DNA of 64,000 nucleotides from contig JADJIH010000023.1 of the NCBI GenBank assembly GCA_016707115.1, forward strand, positions 122,555 through 186,554, written 5' to 3'. Source of the stretch: Ignavibacteriales bacterium (GTDB taxonomy: Bacteria; Bacteroidota; Ignavibacteria; Ignavibacteriales; Ignavibacteriaceae). The notes beneath the pieces were generated by a model. That model saw only the letters and a program-made list of their open reading frames with translations, made no database searches and was not told the DNA's origin. Shown in pieces: positions 28,227-37,117 of this stretch (position 1 is its first letter; every line of letters begins with the position of its first letter). The position numbers and the translations under genes are program-made.

Positions 28227-28649
28227 TTAAATATCACAGTTTGCAGCAACGCTGTATGCTGTTCCGGTACTAGAACCAAGTTTGCCTGCAATCGTAAACG
28301 ACCATTTTTGACCCTGTGCTAGAATGTTTGGATCTACTACCTCAAAATAGTCGGGATTTGTGCTGGTATAGACTGTTGTTCCATCATCTGGAACTTGTTG
28401 ATTATTTACTCCTGCCGCAGCACAATTAAAGGTAACAGAAGTTACTACTACTGCTGTACTTGGTTTAAATTCAAAATAGTATTTTTGGGTCTGCTGGTCT
28501 TGGACAAGCGCTACTGTAAATGTTACACCACCACCACCACCATTCCCGCCGCCGCCCAGTCCACCACCGCTTGGACCGGTCGCATCATCGCTGCAGCTAA
28601 ATGCTATTAGTGCGGATATTATTAAAAACAATGAAAAGACTCTTTTCAT
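28227..28649 (-). CDS. Hypothetical lipoprotein with glycine-rich linker
   Basis: A 140-residue protein, not recognised. Lipoprotein signal (LIISALIAFSC, Cys19), then SDDATGPSGGGLGGGGNGGGGG, a flexible spacer, and a roughly 95-residue beta-rich domain (YYFEFKPSTAVVVTSVTFNC... WSFTIAGKLGSSTG) that could be an immunoglobulin-like fold. The linker suggests a lipid-anchored domain held away from the membrane. AGGAG ribosome site. Likely co-transcribed with the downstream barrel gene. Confidence 0.65.
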   Translation of the reverse strand: MKRVFSLFLIISALIAFSCSDDATGPSGGGLGGGGNGGGGGVTFTVALVQDQQTQKYYFEFKPSTAVVVTSVTFNCAAAGVNNQQVPDDGTTVYTSTNPDYFEVVDPNILAQGQKWSFTIAGKLGSSTGTAYSVAANCDI

Positions 28650-28713
28650 TTTGAAGATCTCCTTTGTTTGTGATAATTGTTAGTTAAGAATTTGTAAAAA
28701 CTTCATTTAAAAA

Positions 28714-28825
28714 CTAAAATCTTGCACCTACGAAAACACTACGTAAACCTGTAGTTTTTTCTAATCCATAAATTGATTTCGGCTTCATGAGTACATGCGT
28801 AAAGTCTAAACAAATCGGCTCATTT
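28714..28825 (-). pseudogene. Remnant of an outer-membrane barrel C-terminus
   Basis: On the minus strand the frame reads LDFTHVLMKPKSIYGLEK and then TTGLRSVFVGARF before a stop at 28714-28716. Alternating residues and the terminal Phe match the last strands of a beta-barrel protein. The frame is closed upstream near 28826 and there is no ribosome site, so this looks like the tail of a deleted barrel gene next to the existing barrel cluster. Confidence 0.45.
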
Positions 28826-28895
28826 TATTTTAAAAAAAAGAGAAAGGGATGTGATTTTTTAATTCAAAAGAATTCCTTTAAGTTTCTGCCCACTT

Positions 28896-29510
28896 ATGAA
28901 AATTATTAGAAATCTATACGATTGGGTCCTTCATTGGGCCGATACAAAATATGGGGCAGTTGCTCTATTTATTCTTGCTTTTGCAGAATCATCATTTTTT
29001 CCAATTCCACCGGATGCATTATTAATCGCACTTGTTCTGGGTTCTCAGACAAAGGCTTTTAAGTTTGCCGCCAATTGTACAATAGCTTCTGTACTTGGTG
29101 CCTTAGCCGGTTATGCAATTGGACATTTTTTATGGTGGACTCCATCAAACGAGTTTAGCGGAATTGCAAACTTCTTCTTTAACAATATTCCCTCTTTTAC
29201 ACCGGAATCTTTTTTCAAGATTCAGAAAATGTATGAACAATATGACTTCTGGATAATATTTACAGCAGGATTTACACCTATTCCCTATAAGCTTATTACC
29301 ATATCATCGGGTGCATTTAATATTAATATGGTAATGTTTATAATTGCCTCAGTTATAAGCCGCGGTGCTCGTTTTTTTCTTGTGGCTTTTTTGATTTGGA
29401 AGTTCGGTCCGCAGATAAAATTATTTATAGACAAGTATTTTAATTGGCTTGCCATTGCATTTACTGTTTTACTTATTGGCGGTTTTTTGGTGATTAAGTA
29501 TTTTGTTTAA
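28896..29510 (+). CDS. YqaA/DedA-like VTT-domain membrane protein
   Basis: 204 residues with several membrane segments. The signature region ALFILAFAESSFFPIPPDALLIALVLG, followed by GALAGYAIGHFLWW, belongs to the VTT (DedA/SNARE-associated) family, YqaA branch. The polar FTAGFTPIPYKLITISSGAFNIN segment is the conserved re-entrant part. DedA-type proteins flip or transport lipids such as undecaprenyl phosphate or phosphatidylethanolamine; the YqaA branch is less studied. Single gene, divergent from the lipoprotein/barrel pair, with 107 bases between it and the barrel remnant. Confidence 0.88.
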   Translation: MKIIRNLYDWVLHWADTKYGAVALFILAFAESSFFPIPPDALLIALVLGSQTKAFKFAANCTIASVLGALAGYAIGHFLWWTPSNEFSGIANFFFNNIPSFTPESFFKIQKMYEQYDFWIIFTAGFTPIPYKLITISSGAFNINMVMFIIASVISRGARFFLVAFLIWKFGPQIKLFIDKYFNWLAIAFTVLLIGGFLVIKYFV

Positions 29511-29592
29511 TTTGGATATTTTGCCGGAGTTAACATGTTTTTTATAAAAAGATAATTTCTTAATAATCAACAACAGATATTTGGGAAAACTT

Positions 29593-30060
29593 ATGAAAAA
29601 GCTTTTTTTGATTTTTATATTTATGATGTTATCAATTTCTTCGTTTGCTCAAACCGAAGAAAATCGCGAAAAATTTGATCCCACCGCCGACCCATTTGAA
29701 GATTTAAAAACAGTAATGGCATTAGCAACGGAATCAAATAAAAGAATTATACTCGATGTTGGCGGAGAATGGTGTATTTGGTGTCATCGCATAGATGCTT
29801 TTATGCACAATACCGAAGAAATTAAATCTTTACTAGAAAATCATTATATCGTTCTTAAAATAAATTACAGCAAAGAAAACAAGAATGAAAAATTTCTTTC
29901 ACAATACCCACAAATTGAAGGTTATCCTCATTTCTTTGTTTTAGATGAAACAGGAAAGCTCTTACATTCCCAAAACACTGGTGAGCTTGAAAAGGATAAG
30001 GATTATGATAGAGACAAGTTTATTGCCTTTTTAGAAAAATGGAAATTTGTAAAAGAATAA
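29593..30060 (+). CDS. Periplasmic thioredoxin-fold protein
   Basis: 155 residues from the ATG at 29593 (MKKLFLIFIFMML, signal peptide ending SSFAQ); an in-frame TTG 12 bases earlier is less likely. The thioredoxin_7/DUF255-like core reads IILDVGGEWCIWCHRIDAF with the redox pair CIWC, followed by IEGYPHFFVLDETGKLL with the cis-proline. Probably a periplasmic disulfide reductase, similar in type to the lipoprotein at 21556-22002 but without the lipid anchor. It is followed by a gene-free 186-base gap. Confidence 0.85.
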   Translation: MKKLFLIFIFMMLSISSFAQTEENREKFDPTADPFEDLKTVMALATESNKRIILDVGGEWCIWCHRIDAFMHNTEEIKSLLENHYIVLKINYSKENKNEKFLSQYPQIEGYPHFFVLDETGKLLHSQNTGELEKDKDYDRDKFIAFLEKWKFVKE

Positions 30061-30246
30061 TTAAGGAGCGTAATAATTTTAGAATTAGTTACAGTTTATT
30101 TACATCACTTCAAAAAATCTTATTAAATTGGGTTATGTGTTTTTATTACATATTGAAAAACGTTTTTTAGTAATTAAGTAAGCCGTAATTCAAAACAATG
30201 TCTAGTTTTTTATTTTACAGATTTGAAACTCATTGAGGGAAAATTT

Positions 30247-30849
30247 ATGAAGCAAATAGTTTCACTACTTGTGGTTTTATTTTTTCAAACAATCAATCCC
30301 CAGCCTAAAAGCGATTTTGTTTTAACTCCGTGTGTTGGTAACCAAATTCTCAATTCTAAAACATCCGAATCTGATATTATTAAAATTGTGGGCAAAAAGA
30401 ATGTTGAAAAGGTTGAAAGATGGTATGCAGAAGGAACTGAAAGAGTTGTTGGATCTGTATTCTTTAAAGATACTCCGCAATCTTTTTTTATAAAATGGAA
30501 AGACACGGTAAATTTTAAAAATCCAGAATGGATAGAAATCCATGGCGATAAGTCTCTTTGGGAAATTGATAATGGAATAAGGATAGGAACAGAATTAAAA
30601 GAATTAGTTAAGCTAAATGGCAAGCATTTTACTTTTTCGGGATTTGATTGGGACTACGGCGGCCAAACTATTTTTGAAAAAGGAAATCTTGAATCAGATT
30701 GCTATTCAATCCAGCTTTATTATGATTACGAGGATTTATTTGAAAACGAATGGAACCAGATAGTTGGTGATAAAACAGTATCAACAAAAAACCCGATTCT
30801 TAATAAAATTAAAGTTTATGTTGATGCAATAACTTTTTACTTTAAATAA
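30247..30849 (+). CDS. Exported hypothetical protein
   Basis: 200 residues, not recognised. The start is the ATG at 30247, which has a GAGGGA ribosome site. Signal peptide MKQIVSLLVVLFFQTINPQ, then a repeat-like set of short segments (LTPCVGNQILNSKTSESDIIKIVGKKNVEKV) that resembles the SmpA/OmlA-style fold in which one segment tests whether a small domain packs: GTELKELVKLNGKHFTFSGFDWDYGG. The second half has acidic and aromatic residues but no catalytic motif. Terminated by a hairpin at 30851-30881. Confidence 0.6.
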   Translation: MKQIVSLLVVLFFQTINPQPKSDFVLTPCVGNQILNSKTSESDIIKIVGKKNVEKVERWYAEGTERVVGSVFFKDTPQSFFIKWKDTVNFKNPEWIEIHGDKSLWEIDNGIRIGTELKELVKLNGKHFTFSGFDWDYGGQTIFEKGNLESDCYSIQLYYDYEDLFENEWNQIVGDKTVSTKNPILNKIKVYVDAITFYFK

Positions 30850-30850
30850 A

Positions 30851-30881
30851 AAAGCACGAAAGAAAAATTCTCTCGTGCTTT
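30851..30881. terminator. Bidirectional terminator hairpin
   Basis: Arms AAAGCACGA (30851-30859) and TCGTGCTTT (30873-30881) with a 13-base loop, lying between two converging genes and flanked by A and T runs on either side. Confidence 0.75.
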
Positions 30882-30915
30882 AATTCTTCATTGATAATTT
30901 CTAATTCTAAATTAA

Positions 30916-32295
30916 CTAAAACCCATCCTCACTAATATTTTTCTCAATCACCTTTCCATATTTTTTAGCAATCTCGCGAATGTCATCAGCCTTACCTATT
31001 AAAACGAACTGTAAGTTATCTTTTGGAAAATATTTATTTATAATTTCATTTGCACCATCAATAGTCATTCCATCAACAGTTTTTTCAAAATCATTTATGT
31101 AAGAGTCTTCTAATCCATAAATATATTTTAGAGTTAAAAATCCGGCCAACGAACCAGCCGTTTCATATTCTGGAGGAAACTGTCCCTTAACATAGTTCTT
31201 TGCTGATTTTAATGTTGCCTCGTCAATTCCCTTTTCAAAAAGCCTGTTGTATGTTTTTATTGCAAGATCAATTGCGGGCCCAGTGTTTTTTGTTGCGGTA
31301 AATGTACTGATATAAAAACTACCTGCTGTTTTGTATGATGCAAATCTGCTTCTTGCACCATAAGTATAACCAGCATTTACGCGCAGCTCATCATTTAACC
31401 AACTTGTAAATCTTCCGCCAAGAATTGTATTGATTACATCAATCTGAATTTGATCCTTATTGCTCATCGGAACACCAAATCCGCCAATCATAAAAGTAGT
31501 TTCGGTTGCGTTATCTTTGTTGATAAGATAAACGCCGGATTCTTTTAAATCCTGTTTTTTAAATCTCGAATCATCAATTAATCTTGGAACCGTTACTCTC
31601 CAATCAGAAAAAAGTTTTTTTAACTCAGATTTCATTTTATCAGAATTAAAATCACCAACAACTGCTATCGCACAACTTTCAGATCGAATATTTTTTAGAT
31701 AGAAATCACTGATTTGAATTCGGTCAATCTGTTCGATTGTTTTTTTAATTCCATCAACAGGATTTCCGTATGGAGAATCCGCAAACAAAAATTTGTTATA
31801 GTATGCGCCAATTACCTGTCTTGGGCTTTCTTTTGCCTGATCAAGTTCAGCAATCCATCTTTGCTTTCTCTTTATTATTTCGTCTTCTGGAAATGTTGGA
31901 TTCGTTATAACATCTTTGATAACCGGAAGAAGTTTTTCTAAATCATCTTTCATAAACTGGGTGTATATACCAGAATAATCTAATCTTGCATAAGTATTTA
32001 AACTGCTTCCATAAAAATTAAAAATAGAATCAATTTGATTTTTTGTATAGTTCTTAGTTCCAAATTTTAAAGCTTCTGCAGTAAATGAAGCTAATCCGTT
32101 TTTTTCACCATCTCTAATTGCACCGGCATCAAACACAGCTGAAAAAGAAATAATCGGCACATCTTTCTTTTCCATTAAATAAATTGTCAAACCATTATCA
32201 AGCGTTACAACTTCATAACCAGGTAGTTTAAATTGTGCGCAAGTTATTGAGACAAAAACAATGCTTAATAATATTGTTGATAAATACTTTTTCAT
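30916..32295 (-). CDS. M16 family peptidase-like subunit lacking the zinc motif
   Basis: 459 residues with a signal peptide (LLSIVFVSITCAQ). The fold is M16 (insulinase/PQQL type): VVTLDNGLTIYLMEKKDVPIISFSAVFDAGAIRDGEKNGLASFTAEAL. Where active members have HxxEH this protein has GLASFTAEA, so no metal site is present. The C-terminal half keeps the R/Y features used for substrate binding (RVNAGYTYGARSRFASYKTAGSFYIST). Such inactive subunits pair with an active partner to form a closed chamber. The start overlaps the stop of the active partner by 4 bases (ATGA), so translation is coupled and a heterodimer is likely. Confidence 0.9.
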   Translation of the reverse strand: MKKYLSTILLSIVFVSITCAQFKLPGYEVVTLDNGLTIYLMEKKDVPIISFSAVFDAGAIRDGEKNGLASFTAEALKFGTKNYTKNQIDSIFNFYGSSLNTYARLDYSGIYTQFMKDDLEKLLPVIKDVITNPTFPEDEIIKRKQRWIAELDQAKESPRQVIGAYYNKFLFADSPYGNPVDGIKKTIEQIDRIQISDFYLKNIRSESCAIAVVGDFNSDKMKSELKKLFSDWRVTVPRLIDDSRFKKQDLKESGVYLINKDNATETTFMIGGFGVPMSNKDQIQIDVINTILGGRFTSWLNDELRVNAGYTYGARSRFASYKTAGSFYISTFTATKNTGPAIDLAIKTYNRLFEKGIDEATLKSAKNYVKGQFPPEYETAGSLAGFLTLKYIYGLEDSYINDFEKTVDGMTIDGANEIINKYFPKDNLQFVLIGKADDIREIAKKYGKVIEKNISEDGF

Positions 32296-33599
32296 TGTGC
32301 TTCCTCCGTGTTCAAAATTCCAACAGTTCTGTTTTGTTTTGTAAAATATTTAGCCGCAACATTTTTAATATCATCGGCGGTTACTTTTTTATAATCCTCC
32401 GGAGCAGAAAACATCTTTTTGTAATCTCCAAAGAAAAGCTCATAAGTGCCAAGCGTGTTAGACATTCCATTTATTGTTTCAGTTGTTCTGTAAAAACCCA
32501 TTAACTTTTGATTTTTAACCTTCTGTAACTCGCTTTCATTTATTCCATCTTTAATAATTTTATCCACCTCATCGAGAACCGCTTTTTCTAATTGTGCTGC
32601 AGTAACTCCATCATTAGCAATTCCATAAAAGTAAAATAATGTTGGATCAAATGCTTCCGGATACATGCTGCCAACTTCTAAGGCAAGCTGTTGGTTATCC
32701 ACAATTGAATTATAAAGCCTTGATGATTCTCCTTCTGATAATATTGAGTTTAAAAGATCAAGAGCATAATAATCTTCACTGCCAGATTGAGGAACATGAT
32801 AAGTTATCATTATATAAGGCGAAGGAACTTCGCGTTTTACAAAAAGTCTTTTTTCGCCCGTTTGTTCCGGTTCAATTGTGTGGAGTGATCTTGGTTTTGG
32901 TCCAGAAGGAATTGGCTCAAAATATTTTTCTGCAAGTTTTTTAACTTCATTAAATTTAACATCACCGCTAATTACAACAACACAATTGTTTGGTGCATAG
33001 TAAGTATGAAAATAATTTTCTAAATCTTCCTTTGTCCAATTCTTAATATCAGATTCCCATCCAATTACCGGCCACTGATAAGAGTGAGCGATAAAGGCAG
33101 TAGCTTGAGTTTCCTGCCATAATTGTTCTAAGGGATTATTTTCTAATCCCGTGTTTCTTTCTGAAAGAATTACTCCGCGCTCACTTTCAATCATTTTGGG
33201 ATCGAAGTTTAAGTTTGCAATTCTATCAGCTTCAAGATCAAACATTACTTCGATTGAACTTGAAGGAAACCAATCCGTGTAAGCCGTAATATTTTCTGAT
33301 GTGTATGCATTGTTTGATCCGCCATTTGCTTCCATAACACGATCAAATTCTTTTGGCCCGTATTTTTTTGCACCGTTAAACATCATATGTTCAAAGAAGT
33401 GCGATATGCCTGTAATTCCAATATACTCGTTGCGAGATCCAACTTTATAAAAGAAGTACATATTTGCATTTGGAATGGAGCTGTCTTCAAGAACAAAAAT
33501 TTTCATTCCGTTCTTTAGTGTAAAAGATTTTACATCATCTGCTTTTACTTGTCCGAACAATGTGGCGGCAGAGATGAAAAATATTAAAATGTATTTCAT
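32292..33599 (-). CDS. M16 family zinc metallopeptidase (active subunit)
   Basis: 435 residues with a signal peptide (MKYILIFFISAATLFGQ). The zinc-site motif HFFEH lies in GITGISHFFEHMMFNGAKKYGPKEFD, and a downstream glutamate in the FDLEADRIANLNF region supplies the third ligand. Members cut oligopeptides and unfolded proteins. The protein should be periplasmic and pairs with the zinc-less subunit encoded next, whose start overlaps this stop. The gene is intact. The pair resembles the two-gene M16B arrangement common in Bacteroidota. Confidence 0.93.
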   Translation of the reverse strand: MKYILIFFISAATLFGQVKADDVKSFTLKNGMKIFVLEDSSIPNANMYFFYKVGSRNEYIGITGISHFFEHMMFNGAKKYGPKEFDRVMEANGGSNNAYTSENITAYTDWFPSSSIEVMFDLEADRIANLNFDPKMIESERGVILSERNTGLENNPLEQLWQETQATAFIAHSYQWPVIGWESDIKNWTKEDLENYFHTYYAPNNCVVVISGDVKFNEVKKLAEKYFEPIPSGPKPRSLHTIEPEQTGEKRLFVKREVPSPYIMITYHVPQSGSEDYYALDLLNSILSEGESSRLYNSIVDNQQLALEVGSMYPEAFDPTLFYFYGIANDGVTAAQLEKAVLDEVDKIIKDGINESELQKVKNQKLMGFYRTTETINGMSNTLGTYELFFGDYKKMFSAPEDYKKVTADDIKNVAAKYFTKQNRTVGILNTEEAQ

Positions 33600-33810
33600 A
33601 AGTAATCCAAAAAGTTAATTAAATAGTTGTGCTAAAATACGAATTGTATCTTGCAGATAAAGGACTTTTTGATGAGTGGTTTAAAATTAAATAAAGCAAA
33701 TGTTGTTTCTTGTAATGATAAAATACTTGCTTAATTTTAACCCGCGAATAATGATTCTTATTTGAAAATTAAACCTATACAGAAATCAATTACAAATCAG
33801 GGAGAGTTAT

Positions 33811-34638
33811 ATGAAAAAGTTCTCATCATTTTTAATATTTACTATTCTGATCCTTACTTCAATTTCCTTTGCACAAGAAACCGACAAAGACGGCACACAA
33901 GATCATCCGCTGCTTTCAAGAATTCCTAATTACTATATATCAGACCAAATTGTAAAAGATTTTGATGTGTTTACTTCTCCTTATATTGACAAGGAGAATG
34001 TTTGGGAAGGAAAGTTTACTCAGACAAATTATTCTCATATAGAAGGAACCAAAGAGTTAAGCTTTATACAGATTGTAAGAAATTATGAAAATTCTGTAAA
34101 AAAACTTGGCGGAAAAACATTATTATCAGATGGACGAGTATATCATGGCAAGATTGAAAAAAATAAAGGGGTTACTTATATAAGCGCAGAAGCTTTTAAC
34201 GAAGGAAGAGATTATACTTTGATTATCGTTGAAAATAAACCAATGGAAGATGAAGTTACAATTGATGCCGCTGCACTGAATCAAGGAATTTCTGAAACAG
34301 GTAAGGTTGCCGTTTACGGAATTTATTTTGATTCAGGTAAATCGGTTATCAAACCAGAATCCAAACCAACGATAGATGAAATTGTTAAGATGTTACAGCA
34401 AAGTCCAAAACTTAAAATTTTCATTGTTGGGCATACAGATAGCGATGGCTCGGTGGAATCAAATATGAAATTGTCTTCTGATCGTGCTGCAGCTGTTGTA
34501 AAAGCATTAACTGAAAACGGGATTTCAGCTTCAAGATTAAAATCATCAGGAGTTGGTCCTTACTGCCCGGTTGAAAGCAATCATACCGAAGAAGGAAAAG
34601 CAAAGAACCGCAGAGTTGAATTGGTTGAGATGATTTAG
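33811..34638 (+). CDS. OmpA-family C-terminal domain lipid-peptidoglycan-linked protein
   Basis: 275 residues. Signal peptide to about SISFAQ. The N-terminal 150 residues form an unrecognised domain (ISDQIVKDFDVFTSPYIDKENVWEGKF). The last 110 residues are an OmpA/MotB peptidoglycan-binding domain: YFDSGKSVIKPESKPTIDEIVKML, IVGHTDSDGSVESNMKLSSDRAAAV and NRRVELVEM, with the Asp and Arg that bind diaminopimelate. It should anchor the outer membrane to the cell wall. GGGAGAG ribosome site; terminator 34663-34693. Confidence 0.9.
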   Translation: MKKFSSFLIFTILILTSISFAQETDKDGTQDHPLLSRIPNYYISDQIVKDFDVFTSPYIDKENVWEGKFTQTNYSHIEGTKELSFIQIVRNYENSVKKLGGKTLLSDGRVYHGKIEKNKGVTYISAEAFNEGRDYTLIIVENKPMEDEVTIDAAALNQGISETGKVAVYGIYFDSGKSVIKPESKPTIDEIVKMLQQSPKLKIFIVGHTDSDGSVESNMKLSSDRAAAVVKALTENGISASRLKSSGVGPYCPVESNHTEEGKAKNRRVELVEMI

Positions 34639-34662
34639 TTTGAATTTAAAAATTGATAAAAC

Positions 34663-34693
34663 AAAAAAGCCCGCAAGTGTAACGGGCTTTTTT
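34663..34693. terminator. Rho-independent terminator between converging genes
   Basis: Perfect arms AAAAAAGCCCG (34663-34673) and CGGGCTTTTTT (34683-34693). The A-run and T-run make it work on both strands: for the OmpA-domain gene and for the T9SS protein gene ending at 34708. Confidence 0.88.
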
Positions 34694-34707
34694 AATTTGT
34701 AAGGTTT

Positions 34708-36846
34708 TTATTTCAACAAGATCATTTTTTTTGTTTCAATAAAAGATCCTGCCGTAAGCTTATAAAAATAAACTCCGCTGGAAAATATTGAGGCGTTAAA
34801 ATCAATCTCATAACTTCCTGCAGATTTAAATTCATTAACAAGAGTTGCAACTTCATTACCAAGAATATCGAAAACTTTTAACCCAACATTCAGATTTCTC
34901 TCTTCGTTCGAAATGACAGAAGGAATTGTAAATCTTATTTTAGTTGTTGGATTAAATGGATTTGGATAATTTTGCTTGAGACTGAAATTATTTACAACTC
35001 CACTTTCATTTTCATCAACAGAGGTTACAGCAGAAGTTGTTCTATAAACTCCCATATTTTCTGCAGATGCAAACAAAACATCACCAGTGCCAAATGCAAG
35101 ATCGGTTATTCTGCAATTAAACATACCAGACGTAAAGAGAGACCAGGTTTGTCCAAGATCATTAGATCTTGCGGTGGAATTATATCCGCCCGCAAAGATA
35201 CTTCCGTTACTATGAATAGCCAGTGAAAGTGCACCATCAGTTAAACCAGAAACATCTTTGGTCCAGGAATTTCCAGCGTCTGTTGAGCGATAAACACCAT
35301 TATTTGTTCCAACAAAAATATTTCCATTCGAATGTTCCGTAATTGAGAATGAGTAACCGTCAACACCATCGCCGATATTAATCCAATCATCACCATTGTT
35401 TGTTGATTTATATATTTCCTCATCAAACAGATAATATAAATCTCCAACAGAACTAACAAAAAGATCATAGCAGTAGCCCGTAGCTGCTGTGTCTGTAATT
35501 TCCATCCAATTAGCTGCTAATCTTGGAGTTCTAAAAATTTTTCCATCCCAACCAGCTGCAAAATAATAATCATTACTTACGGCCAATTCTTGTATATGTT
35601 GATTAGTTAGTCCAGTAGAAAACGAATTCCATGTTGATAAATTAATAGAAGTTTTTATCCCATTATAAACATTATACACAATCAATCCACCAGAAGGAAT
35701 TTTCTCCGCAGTTTTTATATAAGTGTCTTCTTCATAATTAACAATTGTAATTTTATTCCAGGTATTTCCGTTATCGGTTGATGAATAGAATCCCTTACCA
35801 GGTATTGCTGCATAAAGACTACCGGCTGCATCTGAAAAAAAAGAATTAATTAAAGTTGATGTAAGACCACTTGTGTAATTAATCCAATTTGCACCTGCAT
35901 CTGAAGATTTAATTATTCCCGAATTTGTTGTGGTTGCCCAAATATTATCATTGTTATCTACATAAGCAGTTTGAAATCCAAAACCATTAAAAATTGTTGT
36001 AATGTTATTCCAGTTTGTTCCGCCATTTGTTGATTTATACAATTGTTGAATGACAGTTACATAAAGATCTCCATTGGATGTAAAGTCTATATCAGAAGTA
36101 TATGGTAAAGATAAATCACCTTGAATCGAAACCCAACTATCGCCATTATCTGTAGATTTAAAAGGTCCATTACCAGCGGATGAAATGAAAATCTCACCAG
36201 CAGGACTAGAAGTAAAACTATTTACGTAATAAGTAGTATCATATCCAGTATTTGATTGAACCCAATTAGCTCCAAAGTCTGTGGATTTATAAATCCCACG
36301 ATAGACATCTGAAACAAGTAAAATATTGTTTTGTGTTGAGCCAATTTTCCAGATATAACTTGATTGTGGTAATCCATTATTTACAGTAGTCCAGCTATCT
36401 CCACCATCTGTTGATTTATAAATACCCGAATAACTATTTGATACATAAATATTTCCAGAAGCATCAAAAGTAATATCTTCAGCATACAGATTTTCGGGAT
36501 AACTATTATTTACTTTAGCCCAACTTACTCCCTGGTCAGTAGATTTATAAATTGATCGCAGTGTTCCTGCATAAACATCACCTGAAGCGCTAATTTTAAG
36601 AACAAAAACACCAATGTTATCAATTTCGTTTGATATTGAGTACCAGTTTTCTCCGCCATCAGTTGATCTAAAAAGTCCACCACCAACATATCCGGCTAGA
36701 AAAATATTTTCCGTAACTTTTACAATTGTGTTTGTTCTTCCTCCATCAATACCAGAGGGCTCCCAGATATTTTGAGCGTTAGTACTATCGGATAATAAAA
36801 AGCAAAGCAGAACTGAACCTAAAAACAAATAGTTGATATACTTCAT
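34708..36846 (-). CDS. Large BNR-repeat T9SS-sorted secreted protein
   Basis: 712 residues; start at the ATG 36844-36846 with a strong AAGGAGGG ribosome site. Signal peptide near LLCFLLSDSTNAQ. The body is about twelve repeats of the BNR/sialidase or YCF48 type (GGLFRSTDGGENWYSI, GIYKSTDGGDSWTTVNNGL). The C-terminal tail is a T9SS type A sorting domain (NYPNPFNPTTKIRFTIPSV, LKVFDILGNEVATLVNE, FSSGVYFYKLTAG, ETKKMILLK). Oddity: an insert reading VISNEERNL after TIPS is encoded by a copy of a dispersed repeat also found at 49694-49720. Likely surface-exposed; binding partner unknown. Confidence 0.88.
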   Translation of the reverse strand: MKYINYLFLGSVLLCFLLSDSTNAQNIWEPSGIDGGRTNTIVKVTENIFLAGYVGGGLFRSTDGGENWYSISNEIDNIGVFVLKISASGDVYAGTLRSIYKSTDQGVSWAKVNNSYPENLYAEDITFDASGNIYVSNSYSGIYKSTDGGDSWTTVNNGLPQSSYIWKIGSTQNNILLVSDVYRGIYKSTDFGANWVQSNTGYDTTYYVNSFTSSPAGEIFISSAGNGPFKSTDNGDSWVSIQGDLSLPYTSDIDFTSNGDLYVTVIQQLYKSTNGGTNWNNITTIFNGFGFQTAYVDNNDNIWATTTNSGIIKSSDAGANWINYTSGLTSTLINSFFSDAAGSLYAAIPGKGFYSSTDNGNTWNKITIVNYEEDTYIKTAEKIPSGGLIVYNVYNGIKTSINLSTWNSFSTGLTNQHIQELAVSNDYYFAAGWDGKIFRTPRLAANWMEITDTAATGYCYDLFVSSVGDLYYLFDEEIYKSTNNGDDWINIGDGVDGYSFSITEHSNGNIFVGTNNGVYRSTDAGNSWTKDVSGLTDGALSLAIHSNGSIFAGGYNSTARSNDLGQTWSLFTSGMFNCRITDLAFGTGDVLFASAENMGVYRTTSAVTSVDENESGVVNNFSLKQNYPNPFNPTTKIRFTIPSVISNEERNLNVGLKVFDILGNEVATLVNEFKSAGSYEIDFNASIFSSGVYFYKLTAGSFIETKKMILLK
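34891..34918. repeat. Dispersed repeat copy inside a coding region
   Basis: Bases 34891-34917 are identical over 27 positions to 49694-49720. In the minus-strand gene the element is in frame and encodes VISNEERNL between the TIPS and NVGLKV parts of the T9SS domain. Confidence 0.85.
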
Positions 36847-37117
36847 CAAACCCTCCTTGAAGCTGTTAGAAAAATATGTGATTAAATTATATATGCAGAA
36901 CCGTAATTGTTAATATATTAAAAATATTTACACAAGCGAATATTTTATTAAAAGAAACTATTACTGTTGAACATTTAATAAACAAAGTCTATTTTTTCGT
37001 TAAAAATTGAAGGGTTCTATTCGATCTCTGCCGATTATAGAACAAAGTTTATTTGCACCAAATATTATTTCAGATTACTATTCTAAATCAAATTATATCT
37101 AATAAATGAGATCATTT

